From assembly GCA_015501605.1 (NCBI GenBank), contig JADNRZ010000012.1, positions 1,054,001-1,118,000 of the forward strand: a DNA stretch of 64,000 nt, in the 5' to 3' direction. Both the position numbers and the translations under genes were made by a program. The stretch comes from Panaeolus papilionaceus. Lineage: Eukaryota; Basidiomycota; Agaricomycetes; Agaricales. Below, piece after piece: positions 11,774 to 24,280 of this stretch (positions are counted from its first letter, which is position 1; each line of letters begins with the position of its first letter). The notes below the pieces were generated by a model that saw only the letters and a program-made list of their open reading frames with translations, did no database searches and was not told the origin of the DNA.

Positions 11774-13801
11774 ATGTCTTTACAAGACGTCGCTGTTGCC
11801 AGTGCTGCCGTCGCCCTTGTCGCTTTGGCCATTGCTCTTTCGAAGAAGCCTCAAGCTGGTCTGCCACCCGGTCCAAAGGGCCTTCCTGTAATTGGGGTAC
11901 TTCTTGAAGTCCATTTTCCTGGTAGCGACCCTGTCTCACCGCAAAGCACAGAACCTTCTAGATATGCCCCCCGAGAAAGAATGGATCACATTTGCAGAGT
12001 GGGGAAGGAAATATGGTATGCACAGTTTCCGAAGCACATCGAGAAAAAAAAAAGTAGCTAATGTGCTATAGGCGGTATTCTTTCGGTGACGATCCTTGGG
12101 CGTCCGATGATTATTGTCAACTCGGCAGCTATCATGGAAGAGCTCGACAAGAAGGGCTCGATTTATTCACAACGCCCTGTGTTGGAAATGGGTGGCGAAT
12201 TGGTGGGATATGCTCAAACCCTTGTTCTCATCGCGTACGGGCAACGCTTCCGCACCTATAGAAAGCACTTCGCTCGTTATATTGGTAGCGGTAAACCTAT
12301 GCAGAACCTCCACCCTTTGGTCGATCATGAGACTCGTCGTTTCCTGAAACGCACCTTGGGCAATCACGAGGATTTGATGAGCCACTTGCGCAAGTGAGTA
12401 TTCTTTTCGAACCAATTTTACATCGAATCTTAACCTGCGTGCACCTTAGACTTGCTGGTGGTGTTATTCTCAAGCTTACCTATGGTTACGAGGTCGTGGA
12501 TGGAGAGGACCCGTTCGTAAACCTGATCGAAGGAGCCAATGCGAACTTCAACGCGGCTACGGTTCCTGGGGCATTCCCCGTTGATTTCTTTCCCATTTTG
12601 AAGAAACTCCCTGAATGGCTTCCTGGAGGTGGATTTTTGAAAACCGCAAAGGAATGGAAAGCAGACACGGATGCCATGGTCGAGGTCCCATACCAATACA
12701 CGAAGGACCAAATGGTATGTCTTCGCTATTTGTTACGTCGCTTATACACTCTAACGTGTGTCTCTGGTAAAGGCAGCTGGAACTGCTATCCCATCTTTCG
12801 TTTCGACCAGCCTGGAGAACGAAGCGTCAATGACACCTGAGGAAATCCGTGATCTCAGGTTTACTGCGAGCTCTATGTATGGCGGTAAGTAACCACACCT
12901 GCCCTGAGTACCTGCCGTTGCTCACATTGGAAGCGTAGGCGGTGCCGATACAACGGTTTCCGCAGAATATGCCTTCTTCTTGGCTATGGTTCTTTATCCT
13001 GGTACGCCGTCTTCTTGATTTCGAAGCTCTTCGGACCGCCATTAACCTCGTCAAACTTCTTAGATGTTCAGAAGAAGGCTCAAGCTGAGATTGATGCTAT
13101 TATCGGCGATCGACGTCTCCCCAACCTCTCAGACCAAGCTCATTTACCATATGTCAACGCCGTAGTCACCGAGGTTCTCAGATGGAACAGCGTTGCGCCA
13201 ACTGGTGAGTGTGTATCTCAGCTTCTCGATACTATTTTGACGCTTTTTTCGTGTTTAGGCGTTCCTCACACGGCCCTCGAGGACGGTTATATTGGGGGAT
13301 ACTTCATCCCCAAAGATTCTCTGATTCTCTCTAACCTCTGGTTAGTATTCCCTGATGTTCTCCTGGAGATGTTTGCTGAAGGTCCCCGCATCAGGCACAT
13401 GCTGCATGATCCAGATGTTTATCCCGACCCATTCATCTTTGATCCAGAACGCCATATCGCTACTCCGGAAAAACCGGCTCAGGCTGACCCTAGGAAGGTC
13501 TGCTTTGGATACGGACGCCGCATCTGTCCGGGCATGTATCTTGCGGAGGCCTCCCTCTTCTCTTGCATTGCTGCTTCGCTCGCTGCGTTCAATGTCACGA
13601 ACGCCTTTGACGAGCAAGGTGCCCCGATTATTCCTGTGCACGAGGGTACATCTGGAATTATCAGGTGCGTTCTGATGTCAGCTCAACATTCATGCCAAGC
13701 TCTAACAAAAACCTCATGACAGCTACCCGAAACCATTCAAGTGTGTCATCAAGCCGCGTTCAGAGCGTGTCGTTTCGCTCATCGCGGCGGAGCTTGCCTA
13801 A
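11774..13801 (+). CDS. Cytochrome P450 monooxygenase
   Basis: Ten exons (11774-11896, 11952-12015, 12072-12393, 12450-12714, 12773-12884, 12939-13001, 13064-13204, 13259-13340, 13395-13664, 13723-13801) give 506 aa. Visible landmarks in order: N-terminal membrane anchor, proline hinge LPPGPKGLPVIG, I-helix GADTT, K-helix ExxR (EVLR), FDPERH, heme-binding FGYGRRICPG with the axial Cys, and a C-terminus ending IAAELA. This is a complete microsomal class II P450 needing NADPH-P450 reductase. The N-terminal wording (NLLDMP, ITFAEWG) is typical of the large basidiomycete P450 groups often labelled O-methylsterigmatocystin-oxidoreductase-like; that label says little about substrate. It is not next to biosynthetic core enzymes, so a detoxification or degradation role is as likely as secondary metabolism. 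Confidence 0.92.
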
Positions 13802-14574
13802 ACTGCTCCTTAAGCAAATATACATTCAACGGGAGTGTCGAATAAGACCTGGCCGCCATACACTCATTTTCTCTTCTTAAACATTGGATTCCACTGTTAT
13901 TCTACATTCCTTATTGATCATTCCCTACCATTCATGTAATTTCCTGTTTTGTACAAGTGTCCTAATGCACGCGTTGCACTGGATTGTGATTCTTTTTTTT
14001 TCTTTCGCAATACAGTCCGACAAAGCCCTGAGCGGTGATGATCGCGTTGGTAGGGTCAGTCGGTGATGAAGGAGCTTCGAAGTGTGAACTTTTTTCCCCC
14101 TCCGACATTCTGAATTCCAGCTTGATATTTGGGGGTTGGCTCTAAAGATTTACCACTGATGCTTGAAGGAATTTTTTTGATGATGATGTTGAAAATTCCA
14201 GGTATGCAGAACGTTCTGGCTGACACATACACCAGGTGCAATTCTATTTCTTCGAGGAAAATTGTTCGTCGCTAGCGCCGTTCGGTATTGAACAATTGAA
14301 CCCTGTTGAATAGCTAAAATTGAAAGATTGATATCAAGTGTCTAAAAACGACCCCAAAATGCCGGCACGGATCAGTTCGTGAACCAGCATGCAAATGGTT
14401 CCGCCTCAAACAAACCACCAATTGAACTCAAAAGTTGCTAACAACGTTCCTTTCTTGAAACATAGTTGATTAAAACAATTTTGGTGTTCTTTATTGTCTT
14501 TTCGTTAGATAGGATTTTCCAGGATTTTCCTCGTTTTTTCTACGGTAAAGCAAATATCAGCAACACCTTCTCGC
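13802..14574. other. Intergenic between convergent P450 and SGNH genes
   Basis: AT-rich 3' flanks of both genes. No coding frame of interest was seen. Confidence 0.6.
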
Positions 14575-16248
14575 CTAGTTGCACCAAGAGTAGAAGTCGT
14601 TAATTTTCTGCAAAAATATTGACGCGTTAGTTTGTTTAAATATACTTCGTTTCGAGATACCGAGTAAGGAGGTGCACTCACAACACACTTCGTCCCTTCC
14701 ACGCAGGCACCCTTCCCAAGGAAACCCAGCCCTCCACACCGTCCCCACTTCGGGATGGCGGGTGCTCCTGACCTAGCACCAAAGATTTCAAGCGGGAAGT
14801 TGTCGGCGATGGTTTGATACCCCGCAACATTAGGGTGGAGTCCATCTCCCGAATCAAAACGCGCCTGCAATTGCGACGGGCTATCAGGGTTGCGCAAGAT
14901 CTTGTCGAAGTCAACCACTGCGTCGAAGGTACCATTGGTCAGGATCCAGTTGTTGATTCTCTGGCGAGTGTCTTCGCGGCTGCCGCCAGTGTAGGTGCTT
15001 CCGAGAGCTGTAATGGTGGCAGCAAAGACTTTGAACCCTTTGGCCTTGGAGTCCCGCGTGATTTGCTGGTAGGCTGCGATGAGTTTGTCTCCAACGACCT
15101 GTTGGGTGGCTGGGTCAGTTGCGGCGGTACCGATGTCGTTAACACCTAATATAAACGCGTACAACCGCAATCAGTAAATCGAAACAAAAAAGTCGGGGCA
15201 CTCGGGAAGGTCTCCACATCCCATTCAAATCGGCGACACTAACCTTCAAAAATCATAACGTACTTGACGGCTTGTTGACTAAGTGCGTCTCTTTTGTAGC
15301 GGTCCAGAAGTGCCGGGCCGAGGCACATGGAGAGAATGCAGTTTCCTCCTGCAGCTTGATTACCGATGGCGATGTCCTTGATTCCGTTCGCCCTCATCGT
15401 ATTGAGGACGAGGTCGGGCCACCTGTTATTCTTGTCGTTGTCGCTTCCACGGCCGTCAGTGATACTGTCTCCAAGGATGATAAGAGTGCTGGCGTTATCC
15501 TCGACGAATCCGTCTATGCCAGAGATAAAGTACCTACGTTGATATCCTTCATTGTCAGCAGCCACGCTAAAAATATCTACATAAACTTATGACGCACCAG
15601 TGAACTGTATTTCCTTGAGTCAAATTCGCAGCCCGAGTTAAGTCTCCATTTTGTAGCCAGCTAGTCGTGCGGCTTCCAGGGTGGCCAGAAATGTTGCTGC
15701 CACTTTGACCTGTTTTGAAGAATAGGGAAATGGCGATGTTTTGCTCCGCCTTGACGGGGAAATCAATTGGGTCGGTGAACACGAGTTGGCCGACTGGGAT
15801 GTCGATATTCTTCTTCCCTCCATTGAAAGTAAGGGTTCTGAGAGTGGAGGGTTGAATGGCTCCAACACCAGCAGATCCATTGACTGGTAATGCTATCGTT
15901 GCAGATGTGATAGGTAGGACGGTGCCACCGAAAATGTTGGAGATTTGCAGTCGGATACGGGGAGCATCAAGAGTAATACGGATCGTCTGACGTATAGTAG
16001 CATTGACGAACATGCCACCGCCTGCATTCTAGAAAATTCAATGGTCTGTCAGATATACAACATTTCGTGGAACACGAAGCACTTACAAATGGCGCAGGGG
16101 GAACATTGCCTGGTTCGACCAGTTGCGGCATGGTGGTAAAGATTGTCGCCCATTTTGAGGCCTTTGGTATGAGGGGCAAAGTCGCGTTGGCACCGGTGCA
16201 AGCAAGGGCGAGAGTGCCCACAGCTGAGATGATCGCTGACCACTTCAT
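14575..16248 (-). CDS. Secreted SGNH/GDSL hydrolase with C-terminal CBM1
   Basis: Five exons (16248-16087, 16028-15598, 15533-15244, 15145-14682, 14607-14575) give 459 aa. A signal peptide is followed by an N-terminal beta-rich region of about 150 residues (to HWYFISG), as in XynE-like SGNH esterases. The catalytic domain then shows block I GDSITDG with the nucleophile Ser, the oxyanion Gly/Asn blocks (GNQAAGG, GVNDIG) and block V DGLHPN with Asp and His. It closes with CBM1-like WGRCGGLGFLGKGACV, finishing KINDFYSWCN in a 33 nt last exon. Ser, Asp and His of the triad are all visible. It probably deacetylates a hemicellulose or pectin and is held on cellulose. With the CE1 esterase at 1.6-2.95 kb this makes two CBM1-tethered esterases within 15 kb. 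Confidence 0.9.
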
Positions 16249-17199
16249 GACCTGCTAAAGGAAGGGGTGTAGAAGATTTGAGGTGGTTCGTCCACTCCAC
16301 TGTGTGCGTATGTCGGATTTATATACGTCCCCTACGTACGACACCTTCTACCAGGTGACCCTCGGATATAACGAGGGACGTCACCTCTCCGCACGCTTTA
16401 ACAGCGAAGAAGTCTCTAGGTATCCGTCGGCGAAATATGTCCTGGATGCTGATGAACTTGGATCCTGTTGGCGAATGTAGTATGCTAGTGATTCAACCTG
16501 TTAAAGCATTCCATAAGCCTAAAAGATGTACCATTAAAGTGTTGCACATACCTTTGATCATTGGTGATTTTTGTCGTCGATCTGTGGTGACGCCTGTGTC
16601 TATTTTTACCGTCCTTTCTTTAGAAATCTTGTACAGTGGTGTGTAAGAAGGTGGCCTGGAAATAGATTCATTAAATACCAATAAATCCTCTGTTCCCAGA
16701 CTTTCAACTCCCAGGGCTTCTCATAATTACGACAAACCAGCTCTTGTGATCTTTCAATGACAGTAAGACCAAAGACGACGGCCCGTCGACTCACTTTTGC
16801 AATTTCTTCAACAACAGATGGGTGATAATCGGTAAATAATTCTGCCGCATAAACCTCGGGGCTTGAAGTAGTTCTGACGATGGCGTCCTGAGCAGGCATC
16901 TGCGTGGTATATTCCCCTTGGTGCCAGCAGGTCGTTTTGCCACCGAATCGAAGATATGAATGGCGTTCGTCAAAGGATTTAAACGCGAAGTGATCTGTGA
17001 AGTCGAACATTTAGGGGCAATTACCTTTCAACCCCACGCGACCAAGTCAAACGGTGATAACTCCCCCATCTAAAAGAGAGCGCGGTGCTAACAATAAATT
17101 ATTAAATGCAGTACAAAATCTGCATATGAAATGTGAGTTGAATGGATGCGGTCCGTCAAATGAGGGCACATACTACACTGGAGGTATTTAAAGCGTGAA
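16249..17199. other. Intergenic; one possible exon remnant at 16606-17010 minus
   Basis: The minus frame starting MFDFTDHFAFKSF at 17010 runs about 100 protein-like codons (for example YHPSVVEEIAKVSRRAVVFG). I recognise no family and cannot connect it to other exons, so I list it as a possible relic only. Confidence 0.3.
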
Positions 17200-17962
17200 C
17201 TACCAGACAGAGCTAGCTGGAGGTGGGCTGCCCGGTGTGCCAGGACTGGGAATATTCTGTGGAGGCACAGAGCTGCGGGGCGCCGGCGCTGCATTGGTCT
17301 CCTTCCTCCACTCTATCTTCTCAACGCAGACTTCTCCTTCAATGAGCTGGTATATATAGGTGACCACAACTGATCCCTGGATATCCATGAGGGCAAATGA
17401 TGGCGTTGGCTCCCTAAGCGAAGTCCATAAGATCGTATATTTAATCAGTCAGAAAATAAGAAGCTCGTACGTGGTATGCGCGCCGGACCATGCTCCCGTT
17501 GCGCTGCCGGGGTTCACGAAAAACTTGCCATCGTATTCCGTAGCTTGGAAGCTAATAATCATGTTTAGTGAAGTGATAAATAACTCCCCCAGAGATTCTG
17601 TGGTCTCACATGTGTGTATGACCAGAAATTAGCATGTCAACGTCCATCTGTCTCGCCAATGAGCTCAACGATTCCAGGTCCCCTGTTGGTATACACTGGT
17701 GCCCATGTATCACCCCGATCTTGATAGCATTATGGGTAACCGTTATTGAGGACGGAAAATTCGATTCGTCGTAGTCCCCCTTGACTATATGTACATCTGG
17801 CGATATCGTCCGCAGATATTCGTATGTTTCGCGGTCGCAGACATTGCCAGTACACAGAACTTGTTGGATCTTGCCTGGTGCTAGAAGTTTCTTGAATTTG
17901 GTGGGCAGATCGTGAACTCTGTGTGGAATATGAAGGTCGCCGATGATAAGTACAAACACCAT
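17200..17962 (-). CDS. VPS29: Retromer subunit Vps29 (metallophosphoesterase fold)
   Basis: Three exons (17962-17610, 17551-17471, 17413-17200) give 215 aa. The start [15 protein letters not shown] is the classic Vps29 opening. LCTGNV, VKGDYDE, GVIHGHQ, SGHTH and NPGSATG follow, in the calcineurin-like fold order. Vps29 forms the cargo-recognition trimer with Vps35 and Vps26 on endosomes. As in other Vps29 proteins some phosphodiesterase metal ligands differ (GNV where enzymes have GDL/GNH), and it is thought to act mainly as a scaffold. The last exon adds a Pro/Ser-rich tail of about 30 residues that many orthologues have in variable form. The open frame extends upstream of the chosen ATG but without Vps29-like sequence. 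It is a housekeeping gene in an otherwise accessory setting. Confidence 0.93.
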
Positions 17963-18690
17963 GATGAGCTCGCCGTTGAAGCGGTAGTGGTTGTCGTCGA
18001 GGACAACAGCGACGAGCCATGTTCGTATTTGCTGTTGATTGGTTCCAGCTTCCGATCTTATCTTATCTGCTGTTACCTTCCTTCCCCTGCTGCTCTTGGG
18101 TGGCGGTATCCATTGCGAGCCGAGCACCCTCGAATAGCCTGAGCTTGAGCTTCAAAATACGCTTATGGAGCCCAGCACACATTTAAATCATGGCCACCTC
18201 TGTGCGTGATCAACTTGAGCACTTGGACAACTGGTCGATGTAGTCGACCCACATGTGTAGCATTGGCTCAAAGGTCGATCCTCGAAACTATCTGCTGTAA
18301 ATTGGTGTTTTATATCAGCTCCAATATACAGCAATATACGGACTCCACGTCGAACAACTTTAGCGAGAGTTTCAAACTGAGCTCTCCGTTGTCTGACTTC
18401 GAGCTTCTCGATCATTGTCAATGCAACGGAATCAAGTGGTCGTGGAGTTGAAATATGTTCAAACAAGCATTCGGGCTGGAGTGTAGGACCGTAGGTGCAC
18501 TACATGACGTCGGAACAAGGGTATATAAATCGGGTATGCAAATTACAAGTAGGACTACAAAATACAGATGAAGCGACTCGCTTTGAAGAATTACATCCTG
18601 CGCTTCGCCCAACAACCAAAATACGGACAGCCATAACTGAAAACCACGTCACCGATAGGGCCCTTCATAGAGGGTACCGGAATCCCGGCG
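17963..18690. other. Intergenic, no gene recognised
   Basis: 5' flank of VPS29 and 3' flank of the MFS pseudogene. Only short, non-protein-like frames. Confidence 0.6.
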
Positions 18691-20754
18691 TCATTTCTCC
18701 TCTCGCTTTCTCCTCTTCCTCGAACTTTTGGTTAATCCGCACGAGTTTATGACGATAGATGAGGCGAATACAACGATCAGCACAGATGCACCAATGTTGA
18801 TGCCGAATGATGGCCTGTAACCTGGTCCCATGAAAGAGGGTAAATAAATCTATGGAAATTGAGTGATGAGTAAGATTTGTGCGTTGATAAAATCGTAGAT
18901 TACGATGAGCTAGAGAAGGAGCCTGAAGGAGCGGACACCAGTGGAGAAGCAGCATGCAGGCCAAGACGAACCACCAAAAAAACATTTATCGAAAAACGAA
19001 TTGAACACTTACGAGCCAATGATACCTCCGATTTGCGAGATGGATGACGCAATACCAATAGCGACGGCGCGCTTGGCCGACGACTCGGGGAATGAGTTGC
19101 TCATCCATGCGAGGAAGCAGATCTAGGCCGCAGGGCTCTGTGCAATTAGGAAGCTATATGCAAAAATGAGTTTGATAAGCGTCTCATGTCACCCAAATTG
19201 TGTTGAAACGACTCACAAGGCAAAGTAACAAGCCCAACGATTCAGAGTGGCCATGACGATGATGTGACCCGCGATTGCGACGATGGTGGGTCCGACGATA
19301 TGGTAGCAGCGCTCTCCTGTTTTATCAGAGTGTCTATGAGGCGGTTACGATTAAATGCATTATTTGGCATTGAACGCATAGCTAGAAGCTATGAACCTTG
19401 GACGTACCTTGCATGGAACCAGGCTGTCACTGTAACCAGGAGAGAAGGAGGAGCGCAAAGTACCAATGAAATTGTAGTATTGAAACCCAATGTAGCAGCC
19501 AACGTAGGAAGGTAAAGCACAAATGTCGTGCTAAGAAACATGACAGCATAAAGTATTGTCAAAAACCAGACCTTCCAGTCCCGAATGGCCTGTTTCAACC
19601 CTTCAACTTCACCCACAACTTTGGTAGGATCATCGTTTTTAGCTTCAGCCTCAATACGAGCGATGGAAAATGCTTGCTCTTCGTCTGATAGCCAGGACTG
19701 GTTCACCTCAGGGAAATCTGGGATACCGGAAGCCATAAGGTTTCCAAACGCGATGCTAATTAGCAGACCAGTAAAGAAGATGCTGGTCCTAAAGCCAAGT
19801 TCATCTGGGCGAAGAAAATCCATGATTCAGTCGTTTTTCGTTATATGAGTTGAAGATAATAAGTACCACGCTTGTACCATCTAGGGGATCCCAAATGAGT
19901 AAACGTCAAAAAAGGAGAAGAATGTAACACACCTTGACATGAGGACGAGAGCACCAGGGAAGAAGGCCGTCTCGATGATACCAAGGGTTAGTCGACAAAT
20001 AAGGGCGCCCACGAAGCTGGAAATAAATTTAGTAGGATATTCATTATCAATAATATTGACCCTCTTAAAACCCACTTTTGTGTGACACCTATGTAAGTAC
20101 ATAAGTTCGTCAATTACGGCCTCAACTAACCAAGGGGCTAAGTCCCTCACCCGTTAATGCAGAAATAACTCCCCAAATGAACATGGCTCCAGAGAGATAA
20201 TAAGAAGGTCGCTTTAGATAGTTGAGCAACATGTTCCTGACAGGGGAGTTATGTTTGCACGTTGAATTACGACGAGGGCCAGTCAATTCACGTACGATGG
20301 GACCTGCATCAAGATGTATCCCACTAGGTATATGGCAATAAGGGTTGGAAATTGGCTGCCTGTTAGATTGAGGTCGCGCTCAAACCCAGCCAGACGCGCA
20401 GCACTGAATCAAAGTTAACGATAGTTTGCCCAAGGAAGAAACTAGGCTCAGAACTCACGAGATGTTGTTGCGATCGATCTAGGCAGGTTGACATCAGTGG
20501 GCAGCAGGTAAGGAATATGTAGTTTCACTTACATGATTGAGGATATAGATGAGAACAAGGATGCTCATCCTAGCATCTACCTTTCTCAACAATCGCTTCT
20601 CCAACTTGCGAAGACGCTCCTTTTCCTGTTCATCTTGCGAGCTCGAGAGTGACCCTTTGTCAGATACGTCCTTCTCATCGATGATCGTCCCCACGATGTC
20701 CTTCTTCTCCGTCGTGGTTTCCAGAGCTAGCGCCTTGTCCGTTGTAGAAGTCAT
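18691..20754 (-). pseudogene. MFS transporter (anion:cation symporter/allantoate permease type), probably decayed
   Basis: Exons start at 20754, 20478, 20403, 20236, 20088, 20016, 19880, 19804, 19333, 19153 and 18849. The product would be about 450 aa with a 75-residue charged N-terminus and MFS landmarks: HIDRNNISAARLAGF after helix 1, GYILMQVPSNMLL, GVTQNFVGALICR, FFPGALVLMSRWYKRDELG, then the second half. Two defects are visible. A TAG (19122-19120, minus) falls in frame inside exon 10, between SPAA and ICFLAWMSN. The last exon must shift frame to read GPGYRPSFGINIG, the expected closing helix region. A splice to TTACAG inside exon 11 would restore frame but delete conserved residues. The family carries organic anions such as pantothenate, nicotinate, allantoate or ureidosuccinate. 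Other exons look normal, so decay is recent, or the two sites are sequencing errors. Confidence 0.75.
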
Positions 20755-22282
20755 AGCAGGAAGCAAGCCAAGTGGATCAAAGCAAGGGGAGGCAGTCAAC
20801 ACCAGGGCGCAGGAACCGCGACTTGCTCACGGGCTACTCTTCAGTACTGATTGTCCACATGGTGATGTCTCCTTTTATAATTAGTATTATAGTATAGGAC
20901 AATCAAATGAGCACATGTGATTGCCACCTCGAGGGCGTCTGCGGCTCACCCTAGATGCAATGAGTGAGAGGATATTTCGCAATCCATAAAGACGATGAGA
21001 ACACCATGCGCTATGCGACGAGTAGCGCTGGGCGCAGTTGCGTAGTCCCATAGAAGTGTCAGAATATGGCTTGAAAGGCTGAAAAAATCATCGTCGGTGA
21101 AGAACACACAAGGGTCTTGGTGTCCATTTACAGTGGCCATAGAAAGGGCTGAGATGAAGTTAATTGATCACTTGCTTCTGGTTCTAGGTATTTCGGAGGA
21201 TACAAGGCGAATTGCCCAAATGAAGGACGAAGTTGACCGTGCCAAGCAGTGTAAAGAATCGCCACGGAGGTCGCGATACTGACAGGAACGTACTTCAGCT
21301 TTATCTTGTACATGTGAGCTCGTTTTATAATGGAGTTGGTCCGAAAAACCAAACTCTGAATCGACAGCAATGTCACTGGATTCAGCAGGGCTCCTATGAA
21401 TGATTTGAAGCTGTCAATACATTTAAATTCTGCCGCAACAATGCATACAAACCTAAAACTCAGGACCTTCGACCTATCATGTCTTCTCCAGCACCTTCCC
21501 CCACCTTCCCCACATAGCTTCCCTGAAGTCCAAATAGCCGAAGTTACTGCATGGCACAGTCGGTCATGGTACAATGATGACACTGAAGCCAATGATGGTG
21601 TGCCAATTGAGGCAGTCGGAGTTGGCCGTATATTTAATTTGAATGCTCGAACCAAATAGCCCCTATTTCTCCACGCCGTCTTACCGCTGGCCCACGACCA
21701 ACTCGGTTAACTGAACCTATGGTTCTATTATTTGGCTGAGGTACTGGACTCGGCGTAGCACAAACTTGAATGAAGAAATCCCGAATTTAACAAGAACTTG
21801 AATTCGAGCCGATCTCTTGTTGAGAGTTGTCGCGACTGACTATATAACGCGATACTTATCCCCAAAGCTCAGAGCCACTCAGCTTCTATCGCATAAGGTA
21901 ATTCATATTTTTTATCAAGAACCTTATAGCCACATGTAGCTTCGGGTATGCTTGTATCTATATACCTCTTTTTTGTTCATTCAACGTCACTGGTCGGCTG
22001 AATCACACCCAAATATCCTGTAGCCTCGAGCCTCGACTGACTTCTCATCTTTTCTAAATCCAGAATGTCATAGACGGATGACAGCTTTTTAGAATTCATC
22101 TGTTCAACCCAATTATTGGACTATCGAATTGGCGCTATAACTGACATCTTAGCCCCTAACACTATAAATAACGTCATTCTTGAATCCCAGGCGCGAGCCA
22201 ATGAGATTACGATTACCGTTCTTATATAAAACGATGTCGCCTGCGAAGATGATTCTCATATCCACCTCTTTGTCCTCCTCCC
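20755..22282. other. Intergenic; long frame at 21128-21655 minus judged non-coding
   Basis: Divergent promoter region for the MFS relic and the aldolase. The 175-codon minus frame lacks any domain-like pattern and is probably chance. Confidence 0.5.
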
Positions 22283-23371
22283 ATGGCCTCTCACCCACTG
22301 TTGAACATCCTAAAAGCCAACAAGCCAGCCTTTGGCGCATGGCTTACACTTCCTGGTGTATTTCATGCGCGCACTATGGCACAAACCAGCCCTCACTTAT
22401 CCTGGATTGTCGTTGATTGCGAACATGGTTTAGTTCCCCTCGTGCCTGGTGCAGCCGAAACCATCTCCGCCATTCAAAGCGCGAGAAGCGACGGTACAGC
22501 TCCGTCGGCAATTGTCAGAGTCCCCGCAACTGGGGTTACTGCCAGCTCTAGTTGGCAGATCAAGCATGCGCTTGATGGGGGTGCCCAGGGCGTCATACTA
22601 CCTTTGGTATGTACGAAAAAGCAGCTCTACATCCGAAGTGTTTTGTAACGTAACTAAGGACGAGCTACATTTAGGTATCAACAGCTCAGAAGGCTCGTGA
22701 AATCGTTCAAGACTGCAAGTTCCCACCAGTTGGACGTCGAGGATTTGGCAGTCCCTTCACTCATGGGTTGTGGAATATCACTGCTTCGCAGTACATCCAG
22801 AGTGCAAATGATAGTACTGTCGTCATGGTTCAAATCGAGAACAAAGAGGCCGTTGAAAATGTGAAAGAAATCGCGCAGGTAGATGGCGTTGGTATGTACC
22901 TCTTCGAGTTTTCCAAGGCTTTTGATCTATCAGCTGTCCTGCTATAAGTAATTGTATTCACATGGTCGATCTGCGTTTCACTTTTATAGATGTCCTCTTC
23001 ATTGGTCCCTACGACCTCTCGATCTCGCTCGGCTTCCCACCCCCTTCGCCTGATCCTCATCCAGAGGTCGAGAAAGTGATTCAGCAGATCCTCCAAGCGG
23101 CACACAGCGCGCAAAAGAAATGGTGGATTGATCTCTCTGACACCTGTATTTTTCATACTAACAAACAACACGCAGTGCTATCTTTTGTATTTCAGGAGAG
23201 CAAGCCGCTCGAAGAGCCAAAGAAGGCTTTGATATGGTAAGGTTGAAGATCGTGCTGAAAATGGTATTTGAGCTGACATTCAACGTATCCTTGTAGATCA
23301 ATGTGACGAGCGATACAGGCGCTATGACAGAAAGCATCGTCAAGCATCTCAATGCAGCGTTGGGAAAGTAA
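22283..23371 (+). CDS. HpcH/HpaI-family class II aldolase
   Basis: Five exons (22283-22606, 22675-22891, 22990-23122, 23176-23236, 23297-23371) give 269 aa, the usual family length. Motifs in order: WIVVDCEHG (catalytic region near the N-terminus), a strand ending AIVRVP, GGAQGVILPLVST, RRGFGSPF (substrate-binding Arg/Gly), VVMVQIENKEAVEN (metal-ligand Glu), DVLFIGPYDLSISLG (metal-ligand Asp), and INVTSDTGAM. Enzymes of this fold cleave 4-hydroxy-2-oxo acids to pyruvate plus an aldehyde using a divalent metal (4-hydroxy-2-oxoheptanedioate or 2-keto-3-deoxy-L-rhamnonate aldolases). In a plant-degrading fungus breakdown of deoxysugar acids or aromatic-derived acids is plausible, but the substrate cannot be read from sequence. 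No partner genes lie nearby. Confidence 0.92.
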
Positions 23372-23695
23372 GAAAGCCGTTACTCTTGGCACATTATTTC
23401 ATGAAAATGTAACACCATTGAACTTTAACAATATCCTTCTGAGGACAAAGATGAATCAACGACGATTTGTGAGAATCCCAGGTGACGAGGTAAACATAGG
23501 CGCTTATTTTCGAGCCACGGTCGCGGCTTGCCTGAAATTCCGAGTCATTCGCTTAAAAGCGTTCAATACTCGAGAAAACGGTTGGCTCCGAAACTTGTTA
23601 GGTTGGGTACGATGTGGTGACCCTCGAATCACCTCGTGGCTCTTCGACAGGCAGAAAGAGGGTTCGCACCTCAAAGGTGATATCCGCTCATAACT

Positions 23696-24010
23696 CATGA
23701 CCTTGAACGTGTAGGTAAATTATTGAATGTACCATCATGAGGCCTTCCTATAGTGTTCATGTTCTCAAGTTTTAATTGTAGATCGGCTCCCGCGAGGTAC
23801 TGAATTGCCGTACCGTTCAAGAAAGGTCGCGGCGACTTCATAGCCCATTCATTCTTAAGCTTACGGAACTGAGGTAAAAGGTCTCTGAATAGCTTTGCCT
23901 CGTTGTCTGATTCATTTCAATAGTGATTGGGAAAGAACAGAGCAAGGGCGAATGGATTGTCAGCTTCGATGGCGTTCAGTGCCTTGTTCAATACAGGATT
24001 TGACTTTTTG
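23696..24010 (-). pseudogene. Exon remnant of an unidentified protein
   Basis: On the minus strand a protein-like frame runs NPVLNKALNAIEADNPFALA, then PNHY, an in-frame TGA, then NESDNEAKLFRDLLPQFRKL and further conserved-looking sequence (FLNGTAIQYLAGADL) to a stop near 23696. Composition and continuity suggest a real former exon with one nonsense change. I do not recognise the family and see no flanking exons. It lies directly beside the left end of the secreted-protein duplication. Confidence 0.4.
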
Positions 24011-24280
24011 GCAGGTAGAATTTTTCTACGAGGTAGTCACTTGACTCTGCGGTGACACTTCGTTTTATATAACAAGAGGTCGCCGTGCTTCGAGGTGCAG
24101 CATAGGTGAATGATTCGTCCTACCTCCGACGACGGCGATCATCATCCACCGATTCTAGAAATAGCACTCTGGTCGTTCGAATGGCTATATATACCCAGTC
24201 TTTTCGAATCAAAGATCATAGCGCTAACTCCAAAGCCTTTCAGCCTCATTATTAGCTGATACGCTCGACCTATCTCTTCG

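Noticed and set aside
21128..21655. 175-codon minus frame upstream of the aldolase
   Set aside because: No conserved-looking segments, start context or splice logic; lies in a promoter region.
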